DNA of 45,581 nt from Phycisphaerae bacterium (lineage in GTDB: Bacteria > Planctomycetota > Phycisphaerae > Sedimentisphaerales > Anaerobacaceae): assembly GCA_017993835.1 (NCBI GenBank), contig JAGOLX010000050.1:1-45581 (forward strand), in the 5' to 3' direction. The notes under the pieces were generated by a model. That model was not told the origin of the DNA and searched no databases. It saw only the letters and a list, made by a program, of their open reading frames with translations. Both the position numbers and the translations under genes were made by a program. Shown in pieces: positions 23,038 through 32,245 of the stretch (its first letter is position 1; every line of letters begins with the position of its first letter).

Positions 23038-25362
23038 ATGAGGCCATTCATGCATCTGACGTCCACAATACTGTCGGCGTTGCTCATCGTGGGCAACGTC
23101 CCGGCGCAATCCGAGGGGCCCGACGGGTCGGGGACTCAGCTCAAACCAGTGCCGATCAACATCGCGGAGGCGATCATCGAACCGTTCTGGACGCCGGAGT
23201 TGAGCGGCCTGGCCAAGTGGCGAATCGAGTCCGGAGCGGGACATGGGCTTCGCATCCGACAAAACTGGAGCGCGGTCGATTTCGAGTGGGCGTCGAAACC
23301 GCAGGCGGGACCGGCCCTGCGCATGACGAGGGACTTCTGCGTCGATTGCTCCGCCTACGACCATCTGCTCGTGCGATTGTCACTGCCGAAGGACTGCGTG
23401 CTCCGTGTGATTGCGCAGACCGACAAGGGCGAGCGAGCATTCGTCTCCGAGCCCGCGGTCGAGAAGCGGGCGGAGTACGCCATCGATCTTCGCGGAGCGA
23501 CGCGGATCGACTCGCTGACGCTGGAGATTGAAGCGGGCGCCGAAGGCAGCGCCGCAGGCTGGCTGCGATGGATCGGCCTGCAGAACACGATGCTGCTGCC
23601 ACGGTACTTCGCCCAGTGGGACTATTCGGGAATGCGATGGGACGCCTACATCCGCGACGACGGATTCTCGCCGAGCTTCGCGCCCCGCTATGGCATCTTC
23701 CTGACGGCCGAGGAACTGGAGAAGCTCCGATCGGAACACCGTGAGGCCGTCGAAAAGGAGGGCCGATCCCGCTACACGGACCTCGCTGCGGCGGCCCGCG
23801 AGTGCCGGCCGGAGCAGGGGATACACGAGTTCGTCAAGAGTGGCGGCAGCACCTCTGCCCACACGCGTGTCCGTGACGAGAGCCAGGCGAAGTTGCCCGG
23901 CAGTACCCAGTGGGCGGTCGCCGCCTTGGTGCTTCGTGACGCCGAGCTGCTGCGGATGGCGGCGCGATACGCACTGTGCCTGGCGCTGAGCGAGCACTGG
24001 GAGACCGGGTTCATGTCGGTCTTCCCCGGCGGACCGTGGGAGGACCGGGCGTTTCGCCGTTCGTACACCGCGGAGGACGTCGCGACGATCCTGGACCTGG
24101 CGGGCGAGGTCTTCACCGACGCCGGACGGAACTACCTGATGCGCCGCCTCGCGGAAGAGGGCGTCGGCCCGATCAACTACGTCACGTGGCGCCACGAGTA
24201 CATCTTCCACTGCAACCAGCTTGCGTACTTCAATACGGGCCGGATGTCCGCCTACCTGGTTCTCGAACGCGAGTGGCCGCGAGTGAAACCCTACGCCGAT
24301 TTGGCGTATCGTGATGCGATCGACAATCTCGAAACGGTGATCGAGCCGGACGGCGGCACGCTCGAAGGTCCGAGCTACTTCAGTCCGATTGCCCGGGAGA
24401 ACTACACGGTCTTGAAGCTCTACGCGAGGGCCAGGGGCAGGGACGTGTCCGAGTTGGTCCCCGACGTCCTGAAGCGGACCTCGGATTACGCTGCGGTCGT
24501 CGCCTCGACCACGACTGACGACGTGATCGCGATCTGCGACTCGGGTGCGAGCTTTCGCGAGGACAGCCTGAGCATCCTGGCGGAGTTGATGCCGCAGAGC
24601 TGCTGGGCGACCATGTTGAACAAGCAGCTTGTCCGCGAGGGCAGACCGGCGTTGGAGCCGCCGGGACCGCCGCTGCCCGCCTATGTCGAGCTGCCGAACA
24701 CCGGGTACATCGCTTCGACCCGTTGGCTGGGGGACGATCTGGTCAAGATCCTCGTCCTGGGCAACAAGGCCGGCGCGGGCCACGCGCACGAGGACAAGGG
24801 CAGCTTCGTGCTCGAATACGCGGGCGAGACGTTCGCGACGGACCTGGGGATCTGCGACTACGAGGACCCTATCCACGCGATCTACAAGCACTGTCAGCGT
24901 CACAACATGCTCGTTCCGGTCGGGACCTCCGAGCGGGCCTGTCCGCAGAACCCGCTACCTTTCGACGTGAAACCCGCCGGGCAGGGCGACGAGCAGGCGT
25001 TCCACGCGACCCTCGACGCGACAGCGGGCTGGGGAGGTTGCTACAGGAAGTGGGTGCGCCGATGGGATTCGCCCTCGCCGGAGGTGCTCACGATCCGCGA
25101 CGAGTACGAGCTGGGCAAAGGGACCGGAGTCGAGTCCTACTGGCAGACGAAGCTGCCGGTCGAGCGGCAGGGTAGTACGGTTACGATTCGCGGCGCTCGC
25201 GGCGTCGCGACTCTGACCGTGCCGGACGACTGCACGATTTGCATCGAGGAACTCCCCCTCGCCGAGGGCGACAAGCACAGTCGCATCGCGATCCGCAAAG
25301 AAGCCACACAGGGCACGCTCGAAGTCGTGGCGAGATTCAGCCCGAAAGACAAGGCACATTGA
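23038..25362 (+). CDS. heparinase II/III-like secreted polysaccharide lyase
   Basis: A 774-residue exported protein. Signal peptide: MRPFMHLTSTILSALLIVG, cut near VPAQS. An N-terminal beta-rich domain (to about 190) is followed by an alpha-toroid (AALVLRDAELLRMAARYAL, FMSVFPGGPWEDRAF, GPINYVTWRHEYIFHCNQ, GGTLEGPSYFSPIARENY) and the C-terminal Heparinase II/III beta-sheet domain (NTGYIASTRW, AGAGHAHEDKGSFVLEYAG, IYKHCQRHNMLVP). The GHAHEDKGS motif is the family hallmark; candidate catalytic residues are the Tyr and His of YVTWRHEY and GPSYFSP. Probable substrate is a uronic-acid polysaccharide, not identified. Start codons at 23038 or 23050 are possible; a GTG at 23014 lies inside a repeat. 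It follows mnmE by 59 bases and precedes rdgB by 22. Confidence 0.85.
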   Translation: MRPFMHLTSTILSALLIVGNVPAQSEGPDGSGTQLKPVPINIAEAIIEPFWTPELSGLAKWRIESGAGHGLRIRQNWSAVDFEWASKPQAGPALRMTRDFCVDCSAYDHLLVRLSLPKDCVLRVIAQTDKGERAFVSEPAVEKRAEYAIDLRGATRIDSLTLEIEAGAEGSAAGWLRWIGLQNTMLLPRYFAQWDYSGMRWDAYIRDDGFSPSFAPRYGIFLTAEELEKLRSEHREAVEKEGRSRYTDLAAAARECRPEQGIHEFVKSGGSTSAHTRVRDESQAKLPGSTQWAVAALVLRDAELLRMAARYALCLALSEHWETGFMSVFPGGPWEDRAFRRSYTAEDVATILDLAGEVFTDAGRNYLMRRLAEEGVGPINYVTWRHEYIFHCNQLAYFNTGRMSAYLVLEREWPRVKPYADLAYRDAIDNLETVIEPDGGTLEGPSYFSPIARENYTVLKLYARARGRDVSELVPDVLKRTSDYAAVVASTTTDDVIAICDSGASFREDSLSILAELMPQSCWATMLNKQLVREGRPALEPPGPPLPAYVELPNTGYIASTRWLGDDLVKILVLGNKAGAGHAHEDKGSFVLEYAGETFATDLGICDYEDPIHAIYKHCQRHNMLVPVGTSERACPQNPLPFDVKPAGQGDEQAFHATLDATAGWGGCYRKWVRRWDSPSPEVLTIRDEYELGKGTGVESYWQTKLPVERQGSTVTIRGARGVATLTVPDDCTICIEELPLAEGDKHSRIAIRKEATQGTLEVVARFSPKDKAH

Positions 25363-25384
25363 TGAGCAGATTGGACTTCAGAGA

Positions 25385-26029
25385 ATGAGTAATCCAGATA
25401 GACAGATTCTTGTCGCGACGACGAATCCCGGCAAGGTCCGCGAGCTTCGGGCCTTGCTGGGCGACCGGATCCAGTGGAAGAGCCTCGCGGACTTCCCCGG
25501 CGTGGACGAGGTGAAGGAGGACGGCGCGACGTTTGCGGAGAACGCGCACAAGAAGGCGACCGGCTACGCTCAGGCGACCGGACTGTGGACGCTGGCTGAC
25601 GATTCGGGACTCGTCGTGGACGCCCTCGACGGTGCGCCGGGCGTGAACTCCGCTCGATTCTCCGGCGACAAGGCCAAAGGCGTGGACCGCGAGGTCGTCG
25701 ACCGACGAAACTGGGAGAAGCTGCTCTCGCTGCTGGTGGGCGTCCCGCGAGAGAAGCGGACCGCCCGATTCGTCTGCTGCCTGTGCCTGGCGAGCCCGGA
25801 CAAGATGCTCATCGAGACGACGGGCAGCGTGGAGGGGGTGATTACGACCGAGCCAGCCGGCGAGGGTGGGTTTGGCTACGATCCAGTCTTCTTCGTGCCG
25901 TCGCTCGGTCGGACCGTCGCCCAACTCGGCGATGAAGAGAAGAACACGGTTTCCCACCGTGGCAACGCCATGCGGAAGCTCGGACCTTTGCTCAGCCAGC
26001 TTCTGAAGGCCGGCCCGAAACTCAAATAG
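25385..26029 (+). CDS. rdgB: dITP/XTP pyrophosphatase (RdgB/HAM1)
   Basis: A 214-residue NTPase that hydrolyses dITP, ITP and XTP to the monophosphates, keeping deaminated purines out of DNA. Motifs: ILVATTNPGKVRELRALL (substrate-binding N-terminus), FAENAHKKATGYAQATG, DDSGLVVDALDGAPGV with NSARFSG, GEGGFGYDPVFFVPS and the terminal NTVSHRGNAMRKL. All are normal. The ATG at 25385 follows CAGAGA. It lies 22 bases downstream of the heparinase-like gene and 15 bases upstream of the MBL-fold gene, so all are probably one transcript. Confidence 0.96.
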   Translation: MSNPDRQILVATTNPGKVRELRALLGDRIQWKSLADFPGVDEVKEDGATFAENAHKKATGYAQATGLWTLADDSGLVVDALDGAPGVNSARFSGDKAKGVDREVVDRRNWEKLLSLLVGVPREKRTARFVCCLCLASPDKMLIETTGSVEGVITTEPAGEGGFGYDPVFFVPSLGRTVAQLGDEEKNTVSHRGNAMRKLGPLLSQLLKAGPKLK

Positions 26030-26044
26030 ATAGAGAGGGCGAAG

Positions 26045-27139
26045 ATGGCCTCGATGATCTACTTCGGTTTGTTGGCACAGTTGCTCGCGGCCGGTTCGCA
26101 GAGCAGGCTGGCGGATTTTGTCTGCATCGAGCGACATTCGCCTCGCGTGGTCTTCGCCTATTGGCTGGGCACCGACCGGCGGTGCAACCTCACGGCCATT
26201 CAATCCTCCAAAGGTCTGGCGATCATCGATACGGAGATGTCGCCGCGGGTCATGGCGCCCATCAAGGCCCGGATCGAGCAGGTCTTCGGTCGAAACGACT
26301 GGGTCTACGTCATCAATACGCACGCCCACGACAATCACGCCGGCGGCAACAGCCTGTTCCGCGGCGCCACGATCGTCGGGCACGAGAACCTGGCCCAGGA
26401 CATGCAGTGGCTCATCGACAAGCAGGTGCAGCCTGACTGGAAACAGCGGGACTTGGACCGGATGGCTCTGACCGTCCGCAATCTGCGGGCCTTCCTGCCG
26501 CAGGTCGCCGGCAGTCGGATGAATACGCGCCGAGTCGAGGGCGAAATCGCGTTCTGGGAACTCCACTCGCAGGACCTTCAGGAAGGCTACGAGATCGTCA
26601 AACCCACGCTCACCTTCTCCGACCGGCAGACGCTCGATCTGGGCGACCTCCAGCTCGAATTAGTCTTCTTCGGCAGGGGCCACAGCCTCTCCGACACCCT
26701 GGTCTACATTCCCCAGGAGAAGCTCCTCGTCAGCGGCGCGATCGCGTACCAGCGAGGTCAGCTCCCGGAGATTGGGGAACGGACGGAGCTTGAGGATGTG
26801 AATCGCTTCCTGACGGTTCTAGACGGTTTCCTCGCTCCCGAGGTGCAGATCAGCCGCGTGGTCCCTTCGCACAGCACGCCCCTGCTCAAGAACGACCTGC
26901 GGCCCGTGCGGGACTACTACCACAGGATGCTCGATCTCGGTCGGCAGGCCCGTCGGGAGGGGCTGACTCTCGAACAGGCCATCTCACGCCTATCTGTACG
27001 CAGCAGCTTCTCCAACTTCCGTGACCCGCCTCCCGGCCACTGGGCGCACGGCATGCAGGAGCGGAACGTCCGCAACCTGTGGCGGATCCTGGACGAGGAA
27101 CAGCGTCGGGCAGACCAGATGAAACCCGCAAAGGACTAG
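26045..27139 (+). CDS. MBL-fold metallo-hydrolase, probably exported
   Basis: A 364-residue protein of the metallo-beta-lactamase superfamily. A short hydrophobic N-terminus (MIYFGLLAQLLAAG) could be a weak signal peptide. The core motif is INTHAHDNHAGGNSLF; the superfamily pattern is HxHxDH, so here Asn stands where the second-metal Asp is expected. Later metal ligands look normal: FFGRGHSLSDTLVYIP (His) and VVPSHSTPLL (His). The C-terminal third is helical. The closest general type is the hydrolase group with the ILSD/quinoprotein relay style of layout, but the substrate is not predictable. GAGGG upstream of the ATG is a good ribosome binding site. It precedes smpB by about 120 bases. Confidence 0.85.
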   Translation: MASMIYFGLLAQLLAAGSQSRLADFVCIERHSPRVVFAYWLGTDRRCNLTAIQSSKGLAIIDTEMSPRVMAPIKARIEQVFGRNDWVYVINTHAHDNHAGGNSLFRGATIVGHENLAQDMQWLIDKQVQPDWKQRDLDRMALTVRNLRAFLPQVAGSRMNTRRVEGEIAFWELHSQDLQEGYEIVKPTLTFSDRQTLDLGDLQLELVFFGRGHSLSDTLVYIPQEKLLVSGAIAYQRGQLPEIGERTELEDVNRFLTVLDGFLAPEVQISRVVPSHSTPLLKNDLRPVRDYYHRMLDLGRQARREGLTLEQAISRLSVRSSFSNFRDPPPGHWAHGMQERNVRNLWRILDEEQRRADQMKPAKD

Positions 27140-27259
27140 CGCCAGGTGTCGCTCGTCATGACGGACTCTGGCGGCGAGGAAAGACCGCGTCTTGCGGCAC
27201 GGCCGCGAACAGGGCTCCAATGCGGGTGTTCCTTGCAAAGCCGACAGACTGCGGCTATC

Positions 27260-27754
27260 ATGACCCCCATGGTCAAGAAGGACTCTGACAACCAGAAGCA
27301 AGGCCCCGTAGCGGTCAATAAGAAGGCCTACCACGACTTCGAGTTCGTGGACAAGTACGAGGCCGGGATCGAGCTGCGGGGCAGCGAGGTCAAGTCGCTC
27401 CGGGCGGCGCCCGCCGACCTGACCGGGTCCTACGCCAAGATGCAGGACAACGAGTGCTGGCTGGTCGGCGCCAAGATCGCGCCCTATCAGCAGGCGGGCA
27501 ATATGAACCACGATCCGTCCCGCAAGCGGAAACTCCTCCTGCACAAGGCGGAGCTTCGACGGATCTGGATGAAACTGGAACAACGCGGCTGCACCCTGGT
27601 TCCGTTGCGACTATACTTCAGCCAGCGGGGCCTGGCCAAGGTGGAACTGGCGCTGGCTCAGGGCAAAAGGCAATACGACAAGCGAAAGAGCATCACCGAG
27701 CGGGCACAGAAACGCGACCTCGACCGGAACATGAAGAAATACAGAGGACGATAG
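27260..27754 (+). CDS. smpB: SsrA-binding protein
   Basis: SmpB delivers tmRNA to stalled ribosomes (trans-translation). 164 residues from ATG 27260 (161 from 27269), the normal length. Signatures: VNKKAYHDFEFVDKYEAGI, LRGSEVKSLRAAPADLTGSY, MNHDPSRKRKLLLHKAEL, LVPLRLYFSQRGLAKVELAL and the basic tail RQYDKRKSITERAQKRDLD. No tmRNA gene (ssrA) is visible in this window. A longer in-frame start upstream adds 38 residues without family similarity and is rejected. The DUF1844 gene starts 2 bases after the stop. Confidence 0.96.
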   Translation: MTPMVKKDSDNQKQGPVAVNKKAYHDFEFVDKYEAGIELRGSEVKSLRAAPADLTGSYAKMQDNECWLVGAKIAPYQQAGNMNHDPSRKRKLLLHKAELRRIWMKLEQRGCTLVPLRLYFSQRGLAKVELALAQGKRQYDKRKSITERAQKRDLDRNMKKYRGR

Positions 27755-27756
27755 AT

Positions 27757-28161
27757 ATGGCAGACCCTGAGAAGAAGCTCATCATCGACGAGGATTGGAA
27801 GCAAAAGGCCCAGCAAGAGAAGGAGGTCATGGCCGCCAAGGAGCAGGAGGAGAAGAAGAAAGAGGCGGAAGAACCGGAGGCGGGTCCCGGCGGGCCGATG
27901 CCCCAGGGGAACTTCGCGGCCTTGGTCAGCATGTTGACGACGCAGGCGCTGTTTGCGTTGGGCTTGCTCCGGATTCGAGGCGAAGAGGAGCACGGGCCGG
28001 ACCTGGAGATGGCCCGCTACAACATCGACATGCTCGAAGCCCTCGCGGCCAAGACCAAGGGGAACCTGGACCGGCAGGAAGAGAAGATGCTCAAAGATAC
28101 GCTGGGCGACCTGCGGATGGGGTTCGTCAGCGTGGCCAACCAGCTCGCGTCGCAGGCGTAA
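27757..28161 (+). CDS. DUF1844 family protein
   Basis: A 134-residue soluble protein. A highly charged N-terminal half, KQKAQQEKEVMAAKEQ and EEKKKEAEEPEAGP, is followed by the DUF1844 core: PQGNFAALVSMLTTQALFAL, GLLRIRGEE, DLEMARYNIDMLEALAAKTK, and LGDLRMGFVSVANQ. The family's function is not known. The ATG overlaps the region of the smpB stop (2-base gap) with AGAGGA as ribosome binding site, so the genes are translationally close. Widespread in Planctomycetota and Acidobacteriota as a small gene next to housekeeping genes (from memory). Confidence 0.88.
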   Translation: MADPEKKLIIDEDWKQKAQQEKEVMAAKEQEEKKKEAEEPEAGPGGPMPQGNFAALVSMLTTQALFALGLLRIRGEEEHGPDLEMARYNIDMLEALAAKTKGNLDRQEEKMLKDTLGDLRMGFVSVANQLASQA

Positions 28162-28177
28162 CCGAGGATTGAAGCTC

Positions 28178-28981
28178 TTGGCCAACGTTCTCGACCAGAT
28201 CATCGCGGATAAGCGAGAAGAGGTCCGAAGGCGGCAATCGCAGACGCCTCTGGAGACGCTTCAGGAGCGGATCGTGGGTCTGCCCCGATGCCGCAACTTC
28301 TATAAGGCGGTCACGAAGCTCAATAGCCGGGGCATCAACGTGATCGCGGAAGTCAAGAAGGCGTCGCCCTCGGCCGGCCTGATTCGGAAGGACTTCGATC
28401 CCGTGGCTGTCGCGCGGACCTACGAGGAGTGCGGGGCCGATGCCATCAGCGTCCTGACGGACGAGAAGCACTTTCAGGGCCGGCTTGAATACGTCGACCA
28501 GGTCAGGCAGGCGGTGTCGTTGCCGGTTCTTCGCAAGGACTTCATCATCGACACCTGGCAGGTGTACGAGTCCCGGGCGGCCGGGGCCGACGCGATTCTG
28601 CTGATCGCCGAGGCGCTGGAGCCGGGCAATCTGATGGATCTGATGATCGTCGCGGGCGAACTGGGCCTGACCGTCCTGCTGGAGGTCCACGACGTGGATT
28701 CCCTCCTGGCGGTCCGAAGCCTGATCGGGTTCCCGAAGAGAGGCTACAGCGTCCTCGGGATCAACAATCGCGATCTGACCACGATGCAGGTGGACCTGCG
28801 AACGACCGGCCGGCTGGCGAGTTTGCTGGACGACGGCGCCGAGCTGGTCTCCGAGAGCGGCATCAAGACGCGAGCCGACGTCGAGAAGCTCAAATCCATG
28901 GGTGTGCGGGCCGTCCTCATCGGGCAGACCCTGTGCGAGCAGCCCGACATCGCCGGGAAATTCGCCGAGTTGTTCGCCTGA
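28178..28981 (+). CDS. trpC: indole-3-glycerol-phosphate synthase
   Basis: Tryptophan synthesis, ring closure of CdRP to indoleglycerol phosphate. A (beta/alpha)8 barrel of 267 residues. Catalytic and phosphate-binding blocks: NVIAEVKKASPSAGLIRKDF (catalytic Lys), ISVLTDEKHFQG, LPVLRKDFIIDTWQVYES (catalytic Lys), LLIAEAL, LLEVHD (Glu), LGINNRDL and LVSESGIK. All are intact. The start is probably TTG at 28178 (GAGG 10 bases before); a second in-frame TTG lies at 28169. No other trp gene is near, so trpC is solitary here, at the end of the smpB run. It converges with the TauE gene, with only 12 bases between the stops. Confidence 0.95.
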   Translation: MANVLDQIIADKREEVRRRQSQTPLETLQERIVGLPRCRNFYKAVTKLNSRGINVIAEVKKASPSAGLIRKDFDPVAVARTYEECGADAISVLTDEKHFQGRLEYVDQVRQAVSLPVLRKDFIIDTWQVYESRAAGADAILLIAEALEPGNLMDLMIVAGELGLTVLLEVHDVDSLLAVRSLIGFPKRGYSVLGINNRDLTTMQVDLRTTGRLASLLDDGAELVSESGIKTRADVEKLKSMGVRAVLIGQTLCEQPDIAGKFAELFA

Positions 28982-28993
28982 CATCCGGCGTCC

Positions 28994-29815
28994 TCAGGTC
29001 CCCCGGAAAGCGACGAGCAGAATACGAACGCCGACCAGTCCGAGAGCTGCGGCCAGGCCGCGCAGGATCCAACGGCCGTGAATACGTTTGGACAATCTCG
29101 CGCCCAGTTGAGCGCCGCTGACGGCGCCGACTGCAATGGCCAGGACGCGGGGCGCCTCCGCCCATCCCAGGACTCCGTCCAGTACGTGCATCGTCGTGGC
29201 CGTCAGGGACATGACCGCCAGAATGAAATGGCTGGTGGCGGTGGCAATGTGCACCGGGAAACCCAACAGGGTTGTCATGGCGGGGACATGAATAATGCCG
29301 CCGCCGATGCCGAGGATGCTGGAGACCATGCCCACCGCGAAGCTCAAGGCCATGCCGACCGCCAGATTGTACCGGTAGGCATGATGCGTACCCTCGGCAT
29401 CGGCGAAACTCCGTTGGAACGTGCCGCCCAACAGGCCGCCGGACTCGCGTCGGGAGAGAGTGCGGAGGAAAACGAACGATCCTCCCCCGAGCAGGAACAG
29501 GCCAAACACGAGATTGAACGCCTGTCGGGGAATGAAATGAACGACGCTCGCGCCACAAATCGCACCGGGGACGCCCGGCACCAGGAACAGCCAGCCGGAC
29601 TTGAAGTCGATTCGCTTCATTCTGGCGTAGGAATAGGATCCGCTGGCGGCGTTGAAGAACACGACCGCCAGTGAGATCGCCGTCAGGGCAGCAGGATTCG
29701 TGTTCGGATAGGCCAACAGCAGAATCGGCATCAGAATGAACCCGCCGCCGGCCCCGATCAGGGTGCCGAACGCACCGACGCCAAAACCAAGCAGGATGAG
29801 CAGCAGGTAGACCAT
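28994..29815 (-). CDS. sulfite exporter TauE/SafE family permease
   Basis: A 273-residue inner-membrane protein with about eight helices in two halves. Each half begins with the typical glycine-rich signature: FGVGAFGTLIGAGGGFILMP (first) and VGMVSSILGIGGGIIHVPAM (second). These are hallmarks of the TauE/SafE (DUF81) family, which moves sulfite, sulfoacetate or related anions. The start is uncertain: ATG at 29815, with no clear ribosome binding site, or TTG at 29851. No sulfur-metabolism gene is nearby. Convergent with trpC. Confidence 0.9.
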   Translation of the reverse strand: MVYLLLILLGFGVGAFGTLIGAGGGFILMPILLLAYPNTNPAALTAISLAVVFFNAASGSYSYARMKRIDFKSGWLFLVPGVPGAICGASVVHFIPRQAFNLVFGLFLLGGGSFVFLRTLSRRESGGLLGGTFQRSFADAEGTHHAYRYNLAVGMALSFAVGMVSSILGIGGGIIHVPAMTTLLGFPVHIATATSHFILAVMSLTATTMHVLDGVLGWAEAPRVLAIAVGAVSGAQLGARLSKRIHGRWILRGLAAALGLVGVRILLVAFRGT

Positions 29816-30350
29816 GCGGGACAATCTATGGAACGATGTACCCCCTGGCAAGAGAGAACGTGGAGGGTCGATCCCATTCCCAGCGATCCATACAAGGGTG
29901 CAGATGATTGACGGCGCAACCGGTCGCGCCGTGTATGGCGTTGTATGGGCCGATTACGGCGGAACCGGCGATTTTGCTTGAATCCGCGGGTTCGTGGTGG
30001 TATAAGAGTAAAATGTAGTTGACCTGCGTCGGAGACCGGATGCCTCGTGCTGAGGGGCATGAGACGTGTGCGAGCGCATCCTGGGAGGAGAGTCTATCAT
30101 AGGCTGCGCCGGGACCCTTGAATGGGTTCTGAGGCGGTCAGGAAGGAGGCCTGTAGTCCTGCCACATTCCAGTTCCAGAAGTGCCAAATGAGATGCGTTT
30201 GCATGCCGGGTCCATCGTGGAGGCCGACTGTGTGGGTAGGCTGGGGGGAGACGATTCCGGATGAAGAAAAAGAGGATGGTGTTTGCTCTCGGCACCCGGG
30301 GCGGTCCGGCGGTCGATACCGCCTTGCGGGTTTCGAGAGGGAGGAGAACC
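29816..30350. other. 535-base divergent region with promoter and long leader
   Basis: No gene is supported. It contains the promoter at 29978-30006 and then a leader of about 340 bases before the LamG gene. The leader has several hairpins, e.g. ATGCCTC/GAGGGGCAT near 30040, and GGCGGT-CGAT-ACCGCC just upstream of the ribosome binding site. No known riboswitch class was recognised. Confidence 0.5.
29978..30006 (+). promoter_or_regulatory. sigma70-type promoter of second LamG cluster
   Basis: TTGAAT, 17-base spacer, TATAAG. Transcription would begin near 30013. Confidence 0.6.
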
Positions 30351-32147
30351 ATGGCGATTAGACGAGTTCTTCTGGTGGTTGTCGGAGCGGCGTTGAGTTT
30401 GCAGGGGAATGCGATTGCCGGCCTGATCGGACACTGGGCGCTGGACGACGGCGGCGGCTCCGTGGCCAAAGACAGTTCCGGCGGGGGCCATGACGGTCAA
30501 CTGGTCGACGGGCCCGTCTGGGCGCAGGGAATGATCGGCGGCGCCCTGGAGCTGGACGGCGTCAAGGCGCGAATCGATATCCCCTACTGGGCGGCGCTGA
30601 CCCCCACCAAGGGCGCGACGATGGCCTGCTGGGCGTTCCCCAAGGACACCGGGCGTGCGTGCCTCATCGGCCAGTTCGAGAGTTATGGCATGGCCCTCAT
30701 GACGGACCTGCAGCTCAAGTCCGTCGTCTGGGGCGGCGACTGGGTCCTCTCCGATGTGACGATCCCCCAGAACGAATGGTCGCACATCGTTATGACGTTC
30801 GACGTTGCGAACAAGCAGCGCAAGGTGTACCTGGACGGCAGGCTGGTCGGCGAACGGCCCGACTCGGTCGTTCCGAAGGTACAGAACAACCTGGGGATCG
30901 GCCTGTGGATCGGTTGGCCCGACTCCTGGGGCGACGACTCCTTCACCGGGATCATCGACGACGTGCAGTTGTACGACCTCATCCTGACCGGCGGTCAGGT
31001 GGCGGGCCTGGCGGCTGGAGAGATCCCCTCGTTTACGAAGGCCTTCGCGCCGAACCCCGCCGACGGGGCGCTCGATGTCACCTCGGCCCTGCTCCAATGG
31101 ACCAAGGGCGAGACCGCCACGTTGCATGACGTCTATCTCGGCACCGATCCGAACCTGACGGCGGCCGACCTCGTGATGTCTCGCCGCACCGCCGTCTTCT
31201 ACTATCATGTCGCGGGTCTTGTGCCTGGCACGAGGTACTACTGGCGCGTGGACGAGATTGACAAGGACGGCGTGACGGTCTACCCGGGCGACGTCTGGAC
31301 CTTCATGGCACGCGATGTCAAGGCATACTATCCCGTGCCCGCAGACGGTTCGTGCGACGTCTCGCCCGCTCCCACGCTCACGTGGATGCCGGGCATCGGC
31401 GCGACGAAACACCGTGTCTACTTCGGAGACGATCCGAATGCGGTCGCGGCGGGGGCTGCGGAGACGGACCAGGGCGAGTCCGCGCCTGCGGACATCGCCT
31501 TTGCCCCCGGCACCTTGGAAAGCCTGGCGACGTATTTCTGGCGCGTGGACGAAACCGTTCTCGGCGGGATCAAGGCCGGACCGGTCTGGTCGTTCACGAC
31601 CTGTCTGCCGATTGAAGATTTCGAGAGGTACACCGACGAGGGGGGCAGCCGCATCTATGAGACCTGGGTCGACGGCCTGACCACCAAGGAGAACGGTTCG
31701 ACCGTCGGGTACCTTGAGGCGCCGTTTGCCGAGCAGACCATCGTGTACGACGTGAACCAGTCGATGCCTCTGGACTACAACAACGTGGATTCCCCGTTCT
31801 ACAGCGAAGCGGAACGGGACTTCGAAAGCGCCCAGGACTGGACTGTCGATGGCGCCGGCGCCCTAGTCCTGCACGTGCGCGGCAGGCTGACCAACAAGCC
31901 AGAGCCGTTGTACGTCATGATCGAGGACCAGTCGCAGAACAGCGGCATCGTCTTCTACCCTGATCCGTCGGTTGTGACCGCGGCCCAATGGGTCACGTGG
32001 CAGATCCCGTTCAGCGAGTTCTCCGATGCCGGGGTGAAGATGACGCGTGTCAGGAAGCTGTTCATCGGCGTAGGCGACCGGGCCAACCCGACGGCGGGCG
32101 GCAAAGGCTTGATTTACATCGACGCCATTCGACTGGTCAAACCCTAA
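30351..32147 (+). CDS. secreted LamG-domain protein 4
   Basis: A 598-residue exported protein. Signal peptide MAIRRVLLVVVGAALSLQ (cut after NAIA, residue 23). LamG domain: LIGHWALDDGGGSVAKDSS, WSHIVMTFDVANKQRKVYL, IDDVQLYDLILTG. Two FN3-like modules end YYWRVDEIDKDGVTVYPGD and YFWRVDETVLGG. The C-terminal module begins IEDFERYTDEGGSRIYETW and contains SMPLDYNNVDSPFYSEAE. The second-cluster version of the C-terminal module has ERYTDE/ESYTDE in place of ESYNDD. The ATG at 30351 follows GGGAGGAG. It is first in the second LamG trio, 98 bases before gene 5, and is probably transcribed with it. Binding role is inferred. Confidence 0.9.
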   Translation: MAIRRVLLVVVGAALSLQGNAIAGLIGHWALDDGGGSVAKDSSGGGHDGQLVDGPVWAQGMIGGALELDGVKARIDIPYWAALTPTKGATMACWAFPKDTGRACLIGQFESYGMALMTDLQLKSVVWGGDWVLSDVTIPQNEWSHIVMTFDVANKQRKVYLDGRLVGERPDSVVPKVQNNLGIGLWIGWPDSWGDDSFTGIIDDVQLYDLILTGGQVAGLAAGEIPSFTKAFAPNPADGALDVTSALLQWTKGETATLHDVYLGTDPNLTAADLVMSRRTAVFYYHVAGLVPGTRYYWRVDEIDKDGVTVYPGDVWTFMARDVKAYYPVPADGSCDVSPAPTLTWMPGIGATKHRVYFGDDPNAVAAGAAETDQGESAPADIAFAPGTLESLATYFWRVDETVLGGIKAGPVWSFTTCLPIEDFERYTDEGGSRIYETWVDGLTTKENGSTVGYLEAPFAEQTIVYDVNQSMPLDYNNVDSPFYSEAERDFESAQDWTVDGAGALVLHVRGRLTNKPEPLYVMIEDQSQNSGIVFYPDPSVVTAAQWVTWQIPFSEFSDAGVKMTRVRKLFIGVGDRANPTAGGKGLIYIDAIRLVKP

Positions 32148-32177
32148 GAACGTGTGTGAGAAGGCAAGTTGTCATGG

Positions 32178-32196
32178 CATGGGCATGTTGCCCATG
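32178..32196 (+). repeat. short palindrome between LamG genes 4 and 5
   Basis: Perfect hairpin CATGGGCA-TGT-TGCCCATG, resembling the first hairpin of repeat family D (GGGCA-TCT-TGCCC). It lies 31 bases after the stop of gene 4. Confidence 0.5.
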
Positions 32197-32245
32197 AGTC
32201 GCAGGGCTATCCTGGCCCTGCCAGGACTGTGCAAGGAGAACGATC

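Noticed and set aside
28178-28981. A trp operon around trpC
   Set aside because: Neighbours are DUF1844, smpB and a TauE permease; no other tryptophan gene is in the window.
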